From positions 55,812,001 through 55,876,000 of the forward strand of contig NC_057818.1 in assembly GCF_910594005.1 (NCBI RefSeq): a stretch of DNA of 64,000 nucleotides. The letters are read 5' to 3'. The stretch is from Cervus elaphus. Taxonomy: Eukaryota > Chordata > Mammalia > Artiodactyla > Cervidae. The stretch's first letter is position 1, and the number at the start of each line of letters is the position of its first letter. Under the pieces are notes generated by a model that searched no databases, had not been told where the DNA came from, and saw only the letters and a program-made list of their open reading frames with translations. Positions 54,567 to 64,000 of the stretch are shown here, piece after piece. The translations under genes and the position numbers were made by a program.

Positions 54567-55265
54567 TAGGGACTTCCCTGGCTGTCCAGTGATTAAGACT
54601 CCATGCTTCCACTGCAGAGAGCATGGGTTTGATCCCTGATCAGGAAAGTAAAAGCCTACATGCTGTGGCCAAATGTAAATAAGTAAATAAAACTGACAAA
54701 GAAAAAAAGGAAATCAAGGTGTGGGCAGGGCTTTGCGCCCTCTGGAGGCTCTTAAGGGAGAATCTGTTCTTCTTTATCTCCTCCAGTTTTCAATAATTCC
54801 GAGCAATCCTTGGCTTGTGGCCACATGACTCCAATGCTCTAGGCCAGCATCTTCAAATCTCTCTCTGCTCCATCTTTACATCACGTTCTCTTCTCTGTGT
54901 GTCAAATATTCCTCTGCTTCTCTTGTATAAGGATAAACCTGATTGCATTTAGGACTTGCCTGTTGCCCAGGGCTTCCCTGGTGGTTCAGTGATTAAGAAC
55001 CATCTTGCAATGCAATGCAAACATTGGTTCTGTCCCTGGTGTGGGAAGATCCCACTTGCCATGGAGCAGTTAAGCCCATGTGCCACAACTACGGAGCCCA
55101 CTTTTTAGAGCTTGCAAGCCAGAACTACTGAGCCTATGCATTCCCACTACTGAAGCCCATGCACCCAGAGCTTATGCTCTGCAACACCTGCTTGCCACAA
55201 CTAGAGAAAGCTACGTGCAACAACGAAGATCCACCCCGGCCAAAATATAAAATAAATACATCTTT
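54567..55265 (+). repeat. Two CHR-type SINEs nested in an older repeat
   Basis: SINEs at 54567-54690 and 54968-55262 interrupt a collinear older element whose pieces ('ctcacaattctggaagccag', 'tgtgggcagggctttgcgcc', 'atcttaagacctaatttaat') lie between and around them. Confidence 0.7.
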
Positions 55266-56084
55266 AAAAAACAAAAAGACTTTTCCCAGATAATCACCTA
55301 TCTTAAGACCTAATTTAATCAGATTTGCAGTAATCTTTTGTTGTTGTTATATAAGGTAAATTGGCTGGTTCCAGGACTTAGACTTGAATCCCACTTAGGA
55401 CACTTTTCAGCCTACCACGTACCGTTTAAGAAATAAGTATGAAATGAACTCCTTAGCCACCACCACCCAGGTGAAGCAATAGAACATTTTCTCCCCGTTT
55501 CTGGCTGTGGAGTGTAATCATGAGAAAATATCAAACAGACTGAAGCTGAAGGTCATTCCACAACTTACTCAACCAATATCCTCCCAAACTGTCAAGGTCA
55601 TGGAAAGACAAGAGAAAACAGAAAAATCACAAATAGAAGAAAACTAAAGACATAGGATGACTATATGCACTGTGGCATTCTGGATGAATCTTAGAACAGA
55701 AAAAGGACAATTGTGGGAAAATTGATGACACTCAAATAAAGCCTACATTTTGTTAATAATATAGTACTGTTGATTTCTTAGTTTTGACAAATACACCATA
55801 GTTATTAAGATGTTTACATTAAGAGAAGCTGGGTGAAGGGTATAGGAACTCTGTACTAGCTTTGCAATTTGTCTTTGTAAATATGAAGTTATTCCAAATC
55901 AAAAAGTTGACCTGGAAAAAAAACAAACAACAAAAAAATCAGCACCACAGAAAGGAAAGACAAAATAAAAAAACAAAATACACCTTCCCAAAGAAACCTC
56001 CTAAACTAAACTAAACTGAAAATAAAAATAAAGCCAAAAACACTAAGTTCATTGGTTGGTGGACACTTGAATTGTTTCCATATC

Positions 56085-56240
56085 TTTAGTTCAGTTCAGA
56101 GTCTGACTCTTTGCAACCCCATGGCCTGCAGCACGCGAGGCTTCTCTGTCCATCACCAACTCCCCGAGTTCACTCAAACTCATGTCCATTGAGTTGGTGA
56201 TGCCATTCCAACCATCTCATCCTCTGTCTTCCACATCTTG
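56085..56240 (-). repeat. BovB fragment
   Basis: Antisense: 'ttagttcagttcagagtctg' to 'gccattccaaccatctcatc'. Confidence 0.82.
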
Positions 56241-56866
56241 GCTATTGTTAAAAAAAAAAATGCTAAAAAAAATGCTGCTATGTACATCAGGGTGCATGTA
56301 TCTTTTCTACTTAGTGGGGTTTTTTTTGTGTGTGGGTGGTGGGGGGGATATACCCAGGAGTGGAATCTCGGGTAGTTCTATTTGTAATTTTTGACAAACC
56401 TCAATACTGTTTTCCATAGTGACTGCAACCTCCCATATTACTTTAAATCCTCTCTAGATTACTTACTTATAATACCCAATACAATATAAATGCAATGTAA
56501 ATAGTTATAATTACCACGTAAATACCGCGCTAATAGTAGTCAGCACGCAGCAAGTTGAAGTTTTCAATGAGCCAACTAACACAACACAGCATGAAAAAAA
56601 AAATCTCATAAAACAACGTTGAGCTGAGGAAGTCCTATTTTATTTCCCTTTCTCCTCTCATATGTGGCTGGTAGGCGTGTGAATCAACACTTCGGCAAAT
56701 CCTGATGGTCTGATCTTCCACATGCACCCTGATCCGATCACTTCTAGCCCCTCCGAAGTTACCACCCTGGTCCTGCGGTCACCACAGTCCCCCGGACTCT
56801 TCACCGTCTTCCTCAAGGGATGCGCCCCGCTGCCCCCCTCATCGCCCTCTGTCGAGTCCTCCACAC

Positions 56867-56885
56867 GGCCGCCAGAGGGCGCCTG
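56867..56885 (+). promoter_or_regulatory. Candidate CTCF site
   Basis: GGCCGCCAGAGGGCGCCTG closely matches the CTCF core and lies in a locally GC-rich, non-repeat island (about 56700-56900). Confidence 0.5.
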
Positions 56886-56954
56886 TTCCCATTTACTGAC
56901 GGTCAAGGTCTTTCTGCTTCCAACTCTCTCCTGGCTCTGGGCTCATTCCTTGCT

Positions 56955-57615
56955 GTTCTTCAGTCGAGTCCGACTCTTTGCCACCCCATGGACTGTGGCA
57001 CACCAGGCTCCTCTGTCCATGGGTTCTCCAGTGGGAAATGGAGTGGGTTGCCATTTCCTACTTCAAAATGCTTAGTAATATATAAATATATATAACAACT
57101 GTTGGAATATTCATTGGAAGGACTGATGCTGAAGCTGAAACTCCAATACTTTGGCCTCCTGATGTAAAGAGCTGACTCATTTGAAAAGACCATGATGCTG
57201 GGAAAGATTGAGGGCAGGAGGAGAAGGGGACGACAGAGGATGAAATGGTTGAATGGCATCACCGACTCAATGGACATGAGTTTGAGTGAACTCTGGGAGT
57301 TGGCGATGGACAGGGAGGCCTGGCGTGCTTCAGTCCATGGGGTCGCAAAGAGTCGGACACGACTGAGCAACTGAAATGAACTGAACTGAACTGAACAACT
57401 GTTGAGCCTGCGCTCTAGAGTCCAGTAGCTGCAACTACTGAAGCCCGTGGGCCCTAGAACTTGTGCTCCGAAACAAGAGAAGCCACAGCAATGAGAAGCT
57501 GGTGCATGGAAATTAGAGAGTAGCCCCTGCTCGCTGCAACTTGAGAAAAGTTCATGTACAGCAACAAAGACTCAGCACAGACGAAATAAATAAATGAATT
57601 AAAAAAAATTTTTTT
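56955..57615. repeat. Bov-tA (-), BovB 3' end (+) and CHR SINE (+) cluster
   Basis: 56955-57065 antisense Bov-tA piece; 57100-57395 sense BovB terminus ending in (TGAAC)n; 57400-57615 sense CHR-type tail with 'aactactgaagcccgtgggc' and A-rich end. Confidence 0.82.
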
Positions 57616-57774
57616 AAAGAACTGCTTGTTGCTAATTAAGGATTCATCATTACATAACACATTCAGTACAACAGTCCAGGACAGAATGCTGGGTGTAGGA
57701 ACCCGAGGACCCGTATTCCAGCATCCTAGTTGCATCACTAACTACAGACACTTCCCCATTTTTATGTAACATGA

Positions 57775-57897
57775 TGTGCCTGCTCAGTCGTGTCTGACTC
57801 TTTGTGACCCCATGGACTGCAGCCCACCAGGCTGCTCTGTCCTTGGGGATTCTCTGGGCAAGAACGCTGGAGTGGGCTACCATTTCCTCCTCCAGGT
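57775..57897 (-). repeat. Bov-tA SINE, truncated
   Basis: Antisense copy with 'gtgcctgctcagtcgtgtct' cut after 'ccatttcctcctccagg'. Confidence 0.85.
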
Positions 57898-57999
57898 GTG
57901 CTCATTTTTATTTTGGGTTGTCTTTCTGTCAAGTTGTAGGAGTCCTGCTGGGGACAGGGGGCTTGTAGGAGTCTTGGTAGATTCTGAATCTAGACCTTA

Positions 58000-58680
58000 C
58001 CAGTTATATGATTTGCAAATACTTTCCCCATTCTGTGAGTTGTCTTTTCATTCCCATGATAACATCCTTTGATGCACGAAATCTTTACTTTTGATGAAGT
58101 CCAGTTTTCCTGTTTTCTTCTTCTGTTGCCTGTGCTTTTGGTGTCCTAAGAAATCATCGCCAAATCAAGTCATGGTGATTTAGCCCAGTATTTTCTTCTA
58201 AGAGTTTTCTAGTTTTAGTTCTTACATTTACGACTTTGATGATTTAAAGTTTGTATATGGTATGATGTAAGGGGTACAACTTCAGACTTTTGCAGGGGGG
58301 TATCTGGCTGTCCCAGCACCGTTTGTTGAAGAGACAACTCTTTCTGCCATTGAATGGACTTGGCTCCCTCATCAAAAATCAACTGGCCATTGATGGATAG
58401 GTTTATTTCTGGACTCTGCATCTACTCCATCGATTTCTATGTCTTTGTGTCAGCACCATATTGTTCTGACAACTGTGGCTTTGTAGTCAGCTTTGAAATC
58501 GAGATGTGTGAATTCTCCAACCGTGTTCATTTCCAAGATTGTTTTGGTATGTGGGGTCTCTTGTGATTCCCTGTGAAGTTTAGAGTCACCTCTTCCATTC
58601 TGCAAATAAGGACTGGGCTTTTATTTCATCTTATTTTGGTGTTTTGATAGAGATTATATTGGGTCCCTAGGTTGCTTTAT
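58000..58680 (-). repeat. Older L1 ORF2 fragment
   Basis: Antisense L1 text is recognisable: 'tttgatgaagtccagttttc', 'tgtcccagcaccgtttgttg', 'ccattgatggataggtttat'. It is strongly diverged. Confidence 0.7.
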
Positions 58681-58689
58681 TGCTTTGGG

Positions 58690-59045
58690 GACTTTTTTTT
58701 TTTCCTCTCATGCCAGGCAGCATGTGGGATGTTAATTCCTTGACCAGGTATGGAACCCTCATCCCTGCATTGGAAGCAAGGAGCCTTAATCACTGGACTA
58801 CCACGGAAGTCTCAGTATTGCCATCTTAATAACACTGCCTTCCAACCCATGAATTCAGGACATCTTCCCCTTACATGGCATAATGGTAAAGAAACTGCCT
58901 GCCAACGCAGCAGATGCAAGAGACGCTGGTTCAATCCCTGGCTTGGAAGATCCCTTGGAGTAAGAAATAACAACACACTCCAGGATTCTTGCCTGGAAAA
59001 TTCCATGGACAGAGGAGTCTGGTGGGCTATAGTACACTCACAATA
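58690..59045. repeat. CHR-type SINE (-) and Bov-tA SINE (+)
   Basis: 58690-58815 is antisense CHR-type ('cactggactaccacggaagt' end). 58868-59045 is sense Bov-tA ('ggtaaagaaactgcctgcca'). Confidence 0.78.
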
Positions 59046-59119
59046 GGTTTTAGTGTGGATTTTTTAGTTGTTGTTGGGGAAATCTTAACCAGAGAATTCC
59101 CACCAGGGGTGTCCCCTTT

Positions 59120-59935
59120 AGCATTTTCTTTTTTTTCATTTATTTTTATTAGTTGGAGGCTAATTACTTCACAATATTGTAGTGGTTTTTGCCATACATT
59201 GACATGAATCAGCCATAGATTTACATGTATTCCCCATCCCGATCCCCCCTCCCACCTCCCTCTCTACCCGATCCCTCTGGGTCTTCCCAGTGCACCAGGC
59301 CCGAGCACTTGTCTCATGCATCCAACCTGGGCTGGTGATCTGTTTCACCCTAGATAATATACATGTTTCAATGCTGATCTCTTGAAACATCCCACCCTCT
59401 CCTTCTCCCACAGAGTCCAAAAGTCTGTTCTGCACATCTGTGTCTCTTTTTCTGTTTTGCATATAGGGTTATCGTTACCATCTTTCTAAATTCCATATAT
59501 ATGTGTTAGTATACTGTATTGGTCTTTATCTTTCTGGCTTACTTCACTCTGTATAATGGGCTCCAGTTTCATCCATCTCATTAGAACTGATTCAAGTGAA
59601 TTCTTTTTAATGGCTGAGTAATATTCTATGGTGTATATGTACCACAGCTTCCTTATCCATTCGTCTGCTGATGGGCATCTAGGTTGCTTCCATGTCCTGG
59701 CTATTATAAACAGTGCTTTGATGAACATTGGGGTGCATGTGTCTCTTTCAGATCTAGTTTCCTCCGTGTGTATGCCCAGAAGTGGGATTGCTGGGTCATA
59801 TGGCAGTTCTATTTCCAGTGTTTTAAGAAATCTCCACACTGTTCTCCATAGCGGCTGTACTAGTTTTCATTCCCACCAACAGTGTAAGAGGGTTCCCTTT
59901 TCTCCACACCCAGCATTTTCTATGTATAAGATCAT
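59120..59935 (-). repeat. Ruminant L1 3' end, 5'-truncated
   Basis: A relatively young L1 in antisense: 3' end with A-tail at about 59130 (T-rich on +), 3' untranslated region, and an open ORF2 C terminus at 59839-59486 (117 codons, with ELPYDPAIPLLGI and YYSAIKKN). Truncated near 59935. Confidence 0.85.
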
Positions 59936-60164
59936 GTTATCTGCAAATAAAGATAATCTTACAACTTTGCAACTTAACTACCTTTCATTTTTTTCCAGCT
60001 TGACTGCTCTGAATAGAACTTTGGCTACATTTTTGAGTGGAAGATGCAAAGGCAGCATCATTTCTTGCTCCTGATTTTAGAAAGAAGGCTTTCAGTCTTT
60101 CATCATTGAGTATGATGTTTGATGATAGTCCTTCTTAAATACCCAAGCCAGTGTTTCTTTCTTG

Positions 60165-60400
60165 TTGTTGTTGTTAATTTCATTAAAGTAGAGTTGATTT
60201 ACAATGTTGTGTGAATTTCTGCTGTACAGAACAGTGATTTGGTTACACACATATATACATTCTTTTCATATTTGTTTGCATTATGGTTTATTACAGGATC
60301 GTGAGTATAGTTTCCTGTGCTATACAATAAGACCTTGTTGTTTATCCATCATATGTATGATAGCTCACCCCAAACTCTCAATCCTTCCCTTCCCATCCCA
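60165..60400 (-). repeat. L1 3'-end fragment
   Basis: 'gttgatttacaatgttgtgt' and 'tcctgtgctatacaataaga' match the L1 3' region in antisense. Confidence 0.6.
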
Positions 60401-60573
60401 AACCAGTGTTTTCAACACATCTCTGAAAAGGAACCTTGTCAAAAAGTGTCCCCCCAGATGTTTGTAAATTTTTATAATGCAATAAAATTGTTTTTAACCA
60501 ATCACATTAGAAACTGCTGAAATTTTGTTTGGACTCTGCTCTTCCTTCCGCCTTTGAGACTTTATCCTACAAT

Positions 60574-60592
60574 TGGCCGCCAGATGGCGCCA
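60574..60592 (+). promoter_or_regulatory. Candidate CTCF site
   Basis: TGGCCGCCAGATGGCGCCA is a strong CTCF-like sequence in an otherwise AT-rich stretch. Confidence 0.5.
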
Positions 60593-60984
60593 GAGGCACT
60601 TCCTGCGGCGCCTGAGGCCGGATTGCTCAATGATGGTTACTTTTAGCTGAGATTTACTTTCAATACAGGTTTTCTTTTCCTCAGTTTAATCTTATTCTTC
60701 ATTATTTTGTCTTGTTTATTTATTTATATCACTATTTTTATATGTTACTGGATATTCCTACATAGAACATAAGTGATGTTTATAAGTTTCTCTGATCTTT
60801 TCATCACTTAGAACTAGAGTGTAGCATTCACAGTTAGACTAAATCTGATTTTTTTAACTTATTGTTTGTTTTTTAGAAACCAATGAAAATATTTGTATAC
60901 AAAAGCATGATTATTGAACATGATTAGTGAAACAGGTATTTACAGCTGCAGACTATCGAACTTACAAAAGGGTTTTTTTGTCTT

Positions 60985-61110
60985 TGTTTTTGTTTTTTTG
61001 GCCACATCATGCAGCATGTAGGATCTTAGCTCCACAACCAGGATGGAATCTGCACTGGCTGCAGTGGAAGCATGGAGCCTTAACCACTGGACCACCAGGG
61101 AAGCTCAAAA
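60985..61110 (-). repeat. CHR-type SINE
   Basis: Antisense copy ending 'actggaccaccagggaagct'. Confidence 0.82.
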
Positions 61111-61334
61111 TGGTTTTATTATATATTAATCCAAGGAGTTTTGGTGAACTTTTCAGAATTCTGAATAAACTAAATGAAAATTCCCATTTTGCTCTTTCCA
61201 CTTAGTGTATATTTATTATTTTCTAATGAAGAACATCCTTAAGCATGAAGATGACATAATATTTTGAAAAAAAAAAAACACACACACACATAATTTTTTA
61301 AGCCATTAAGATCTACAGTCCCCTAAACATTGTT

Positions 61335-61930
61335 TATGTTGTTGGTCAGTCACCAAGTCGTGTCCGATTCTGTGACCCCACGGACTGTGGCAGCCAGGCT
61401 TCCCTGACCCTTACCATCTCCAGGATTTGCCCAAGTTCTTGTCTTTTGCATCAGTGATGCCATCCAACCATCTTATCCTCTGTGATCCTCTTCTCCTTCT
61501 GCCCTCAATCTTTCCCAGCATCAGGGTCTTTTCCAAAGAGGAGGAGCCTGGCAGGCTACAGTCCATTGGATCTCAAAAGAGCCGGACAGGACTTAGTGAC
61601 TAAACAACACCGACATGGCCTTAATAGATAGGTACTGTGATCTTCATTTTTGAAATGAGAAAACCGAGGCTCAGAGAGGTGCACTCACTTCCCCAACATC
61701 ACACAGTTTTGGTGTTGCAGCTGTTTAGTCCCTAAGTCATATCCGACAGTTCTTTTGCGACACCATGGACTGTAGCCCACCAGGTTCCTGTCTGTGGAAT
61801 TCTCCAGGCCAGAATTTTGAAGTTTGGTTGCTATTTCCTACTCCAGGGGATCTTCCCAATGCAGGAATCAAATCCAAGTCTCATGTTTGGCAGGCATACT
61901 CTTTATCACTGAGCCACCCGGGAAGCCCAT
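61335..61930 (-). repeat. BovB/Bov-tA, MIR and Bov-tA succession
   Basis: 61335-61615 is an antisense BovB terminus mixed with Bov-tA-like text. 61622-61712 is an antisense MIR ('gagaaaaccgaggctcagag'). 61720-61930 is an antisense Bov-tA ('accatggactgtagcccacc'). Confidence 0.75.
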
Positions 61931-62519
61931 CACACAGCTATTAGAGAACTTTCAAAAAGTTGATCTTTAATTAGGCAAAGTATGAAGGGTATCTGAAATG
62001 TGGATGTGTGTGCCCTAATAATTCTCATTTGCACCCTGAGTGTCTTACTCACTGTGAAAAGTGATCAAATGAAGTAATAATGCCAAGTAAGCCTACTGGA
62101 ATCTTCCTACAGAATGTCTCAGACAGAAAAGACTCTGAAAATGTCTACAAATGCAAAACAAGAAACAAAGTTCTTTTCTGTGATAAACTGCAACCAGATC
62201 AGATTTGTTGTTTATTTTGTTATTTAACCAATGGTCACATCAGCTTGCTGAGAGTCAGGCATTGTCCGTGGATAGCCTTTCTCAAACTTTTTGGTCCTGA
62301 GACCACTTTACACTTTTAAAAATCACTGAGAACCTTTAAGAGTTTTAGTTCATATGCGTCACAGCTATTAATATTTATAGATATGACATTATGACAGAAA
62401 GTGAACAAAACATTCATTTAAAGATAACAATCCTTAGCCTATGGCGTGTCAAACACATGTCTCTGTTTAATCTCAGATGCTACTGCCTCAAGTGACTTTC
62501 AAAAAGTGAGGTGAGGAGC

Positions 62520-62850
62520 GTCCCAGGGGGCACTAGTGGTAAAAGACCCACCTGCTGATGCAGGAGATGCAAGAGACACAGGTTCGATCCCTGGGTCGGG
62601 AAGATCCCCTGGAGAAGGAAATGGAAATCCACTCCAGTATTCTTGCCTGGGAAGTCCTATGGACAGAGGAACCTGGTGGGCTACAGTCCATGGGGTAGCA
62701 AAAGAGTCAGACACAACTGAGGCACACACACACACACACACACACACAGTTGTGGTCCAGTGGTTAAGACTCTGCCCTTCCACTGCAAGGGGCACAGGTT
62801 TGTTCCGTGGTCAGAGAACTAAGATCTTGCATGCCACCCAGTGTGTCCAA
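62520..62850 (+). repeat. Bov-tA SINE, (CA)n and CHR-type SINE
   Basis: 62520-62722 sense Bov-tA, followed by a CA run of about 13 units (62724-62749) and a sense CHR-type fragment (about 62752-62850). Confidence 0.85.
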
Positions 62851-62929
62851 ACAAAAAGAAAAATTGAGTGGGCTTCTGCCTTGTCTCCTAACAATGGCTA
62901 AAGAAGATAAACAAAACACATGCATGCGT

Positions 62930-63140
62930 GCTATTGCTCAGTCGTGTCTGACTCACTGCGACCCCTGGGCTGTAGCCCGCCAGGCTCCTCTGTCCATGGG
63001 ATTCTCCAGGCAAGAACACTGGAATGGCCATACCCTCCTCCAGGCAATCTTCCTGACCCAGGGATTGAACCCAGGTCTCTTATGTCTCCTGTATTGGCAG
63101 GTGGGTTCTTTACCACTAGCGCCACCTGGGAAGCCCCGTA
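62930..63140 (-). repeat. Bov-tA SINE
   Basis: Antisense, nearly complete; ends 'agcgccacctgggaagcccc'. Confidence 0.9.
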
Positions 63141-63496
63141 AATGTTGCCTGCCACCTCGATAACAACGGATGTGGCAGGTCATCCTGCCACAGGTCATCA
63201 CATCCACCAGGTCATCACATCACAGTCCCCCTGACAGTGAACCCTGAGGGAACTCAGGGCAGAAACAGAATGCCTGCCATCAAGCAGTCAGCTGCTGCAG
63301 CCACCCTTCTCCCCAACGATGCACCCAGAGACCAAAGGTGGAAAAGAACAAGACGCTGACCCTAGATAGCGAAGGAGCATAGCAAAGGAATGATTTCAAG
63401 GAGCAGACTCTTGCGTCTTCCCATACACAGAAAAGGGCTAAATTCCTTAACTTGAGGTATTCGGTTTTCTTTAATTGACATCATCTCTGTTTTTGG

Positions 63497-63885
63497 CTTC
63501 CCAGGTGGGTCGGCTCAATAGGAAAGAATCTGCCTGCCAATGCAGGAGAGGCAGGAGACTTGGGTTCGATCCCTGGGTCGGGAAGACCCCCTGGAGAAGG
63601 AAATGGAAATCCACTCCAGTATTCTTGCCTGGGAAATCCCATGGACGGAGGAGCCTGGCGGGCTACAGTCTATGGGGTCACAAAGAGTTGGACGTGACTG
63701 AGCACCCACACAATCTGCTTTTTAAAATTTATTTTTACTTATTTATTTGACTGTGCTGGGTCTTAGTTGTGGCACACAGGACTTTTAATCTTCATTGCGG
63801 CATGCAGGATTTAGTTCCTGATCAGGGATGGGATCCGGGGCCCCTGCATTGAGAGCACAGTCTTAGCCACTGGACCACCATATTT
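63497..63885. repeat. Bov-tA SINE (+) and CHR-type SINE (-)
   Basis: 63497-63705 is a sense Bov-tA ('ggcttcccaggtgggtcggc' to 'gttggacgtgactgagcacc'). 63720-63885 is an antisense CHR-type copy ('tgactgtgctgggtcttagt' to 'ccactggaccacca'). Confidence 0.85.
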
Positions 63886-64000
63886 CACAGTAATCTCTTG
63901 ATGTTTTGACTACCTAGTTTGCATTGCAAAAACTCCTATATATCCTGGCTCCCCCACACTTTGCTTCTTTGGAGCATCTCTCATTATCTGAGATGCCATG

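Larger units (their letters stand above)
52176..64000. other. Gene-free repeat-rich region to the window end
   Basis: No cellular exon is recognised. The listed SINE, BovB, L1, MaLR-like and MIR elements cover much of it. Between them are short AT-rich stretches (for example 55330-56080, 60400-60960, 61940-62510) in which I see nothing specific, apart from two candidate CTCF sites. Confidence 0.55.

Noticed and set aside
56658..56906. 82-codon minus-strand frame in a GC-rich island at 56.7-56.9 kb
   Set aside because: No family resemblance, no splice context and no neighbouring exon. The island is better explained by the CTCF-like site or an old promoter remnant.
2254..63700. tRNA-Glu-like heads with 'gttcgatccctgg' boxes as tRNA genes
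   Set aside because: They are the promoter heads of Bov-tA and CHR SINEs; none shows an intact cloverleaf outside a SINE.
34677..64000. BCAT2 exons downstream of FGF21
   Set aside because: I looked for aminotransferase-like coding frames on both strands and saw none; in human BCAT2 is also tens of kilobases away.
1..64000. CRISPR arrays, bacterial operons or phage features
   Set aside because: The sequence is plainly mammalian; the only regular repeats are minisatellites, microsatellites and LTR units.

Overview
The window is ruminant (bovid-type) nuclear DNA. The interspersed repeats show this: many Bov-tA and CHR-type tRNA-Glu SINEs, BovB (RTE) 3' ends, ruminant L1 3' ends and a bovid-like gammaretroviral provirus. 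The gene order MAMSTR - RASIP1 - IZUMO1 - FUT1 - FGF21 is that of human 19q13.33, whose cattle counterpart is on chromosome 18. I cannot fix the species from this window; the FGF21 protein looks cattle-like but not identical to the cattle protein as I remember it.

Layout. 1-3.3 kb: intergenic, with MIR and Bov-tA remnants. 3.29-7.59 kb (-): MAMSTR, 9 coding exons, 432 codons. 9.16-22.6 kb (-): RASIP1, 11 coding exons, 963 codons, plus a probable non-coding first exon. 22.8-26.2 kb (-): IZUMO1, 9 exons, 344 codons. 28.99-30.06 kb (-): FUT1, one coding exon, 356 codons, with a CpG-rich 5' region. 33.15-34.59 kb (+): FGF21, 3 exons, 209 codons, with TATA box, two ATF4-type amino-acid response elements and an AU-rich 3' end. 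All exon joins given here obey GT-AG and keep frame. 34.7-64 kb: no cellular gene seen. It holds nested SINEs and LINEs, a 34.8-35.7 kb inverted duplication, and a defective provirus at 45.3-52.1 kb with two LTRs, a tRNA-Gly primer site, a polypurine tract and a 4-bp target duplication.

The genes are functionally unrelated neighbours: a MEF2 coactivator, an endothelial Rap1/Ras effector, the sperm receptor for egg JUNO, an H-antigen fucosyltransferase and a metabolic hormone. FUT1 and FGF21 are head to head and share about 2 kb of upstream DNA. The others run in tandem on the minus strand.

The structures least explained by ordinary annotation are: a degenerate ~62-bp tandem array filling much of RASIP1 intron 3; an ETS/CRE-like motif cluster in RASIP1 intron 7; the inverted duplication just past FGF21; the unequal 32-bp repeat number in the two LTRs; and more than ten scattered ACTACAAYTCCCAG-type (ZNF143-like) motifs.
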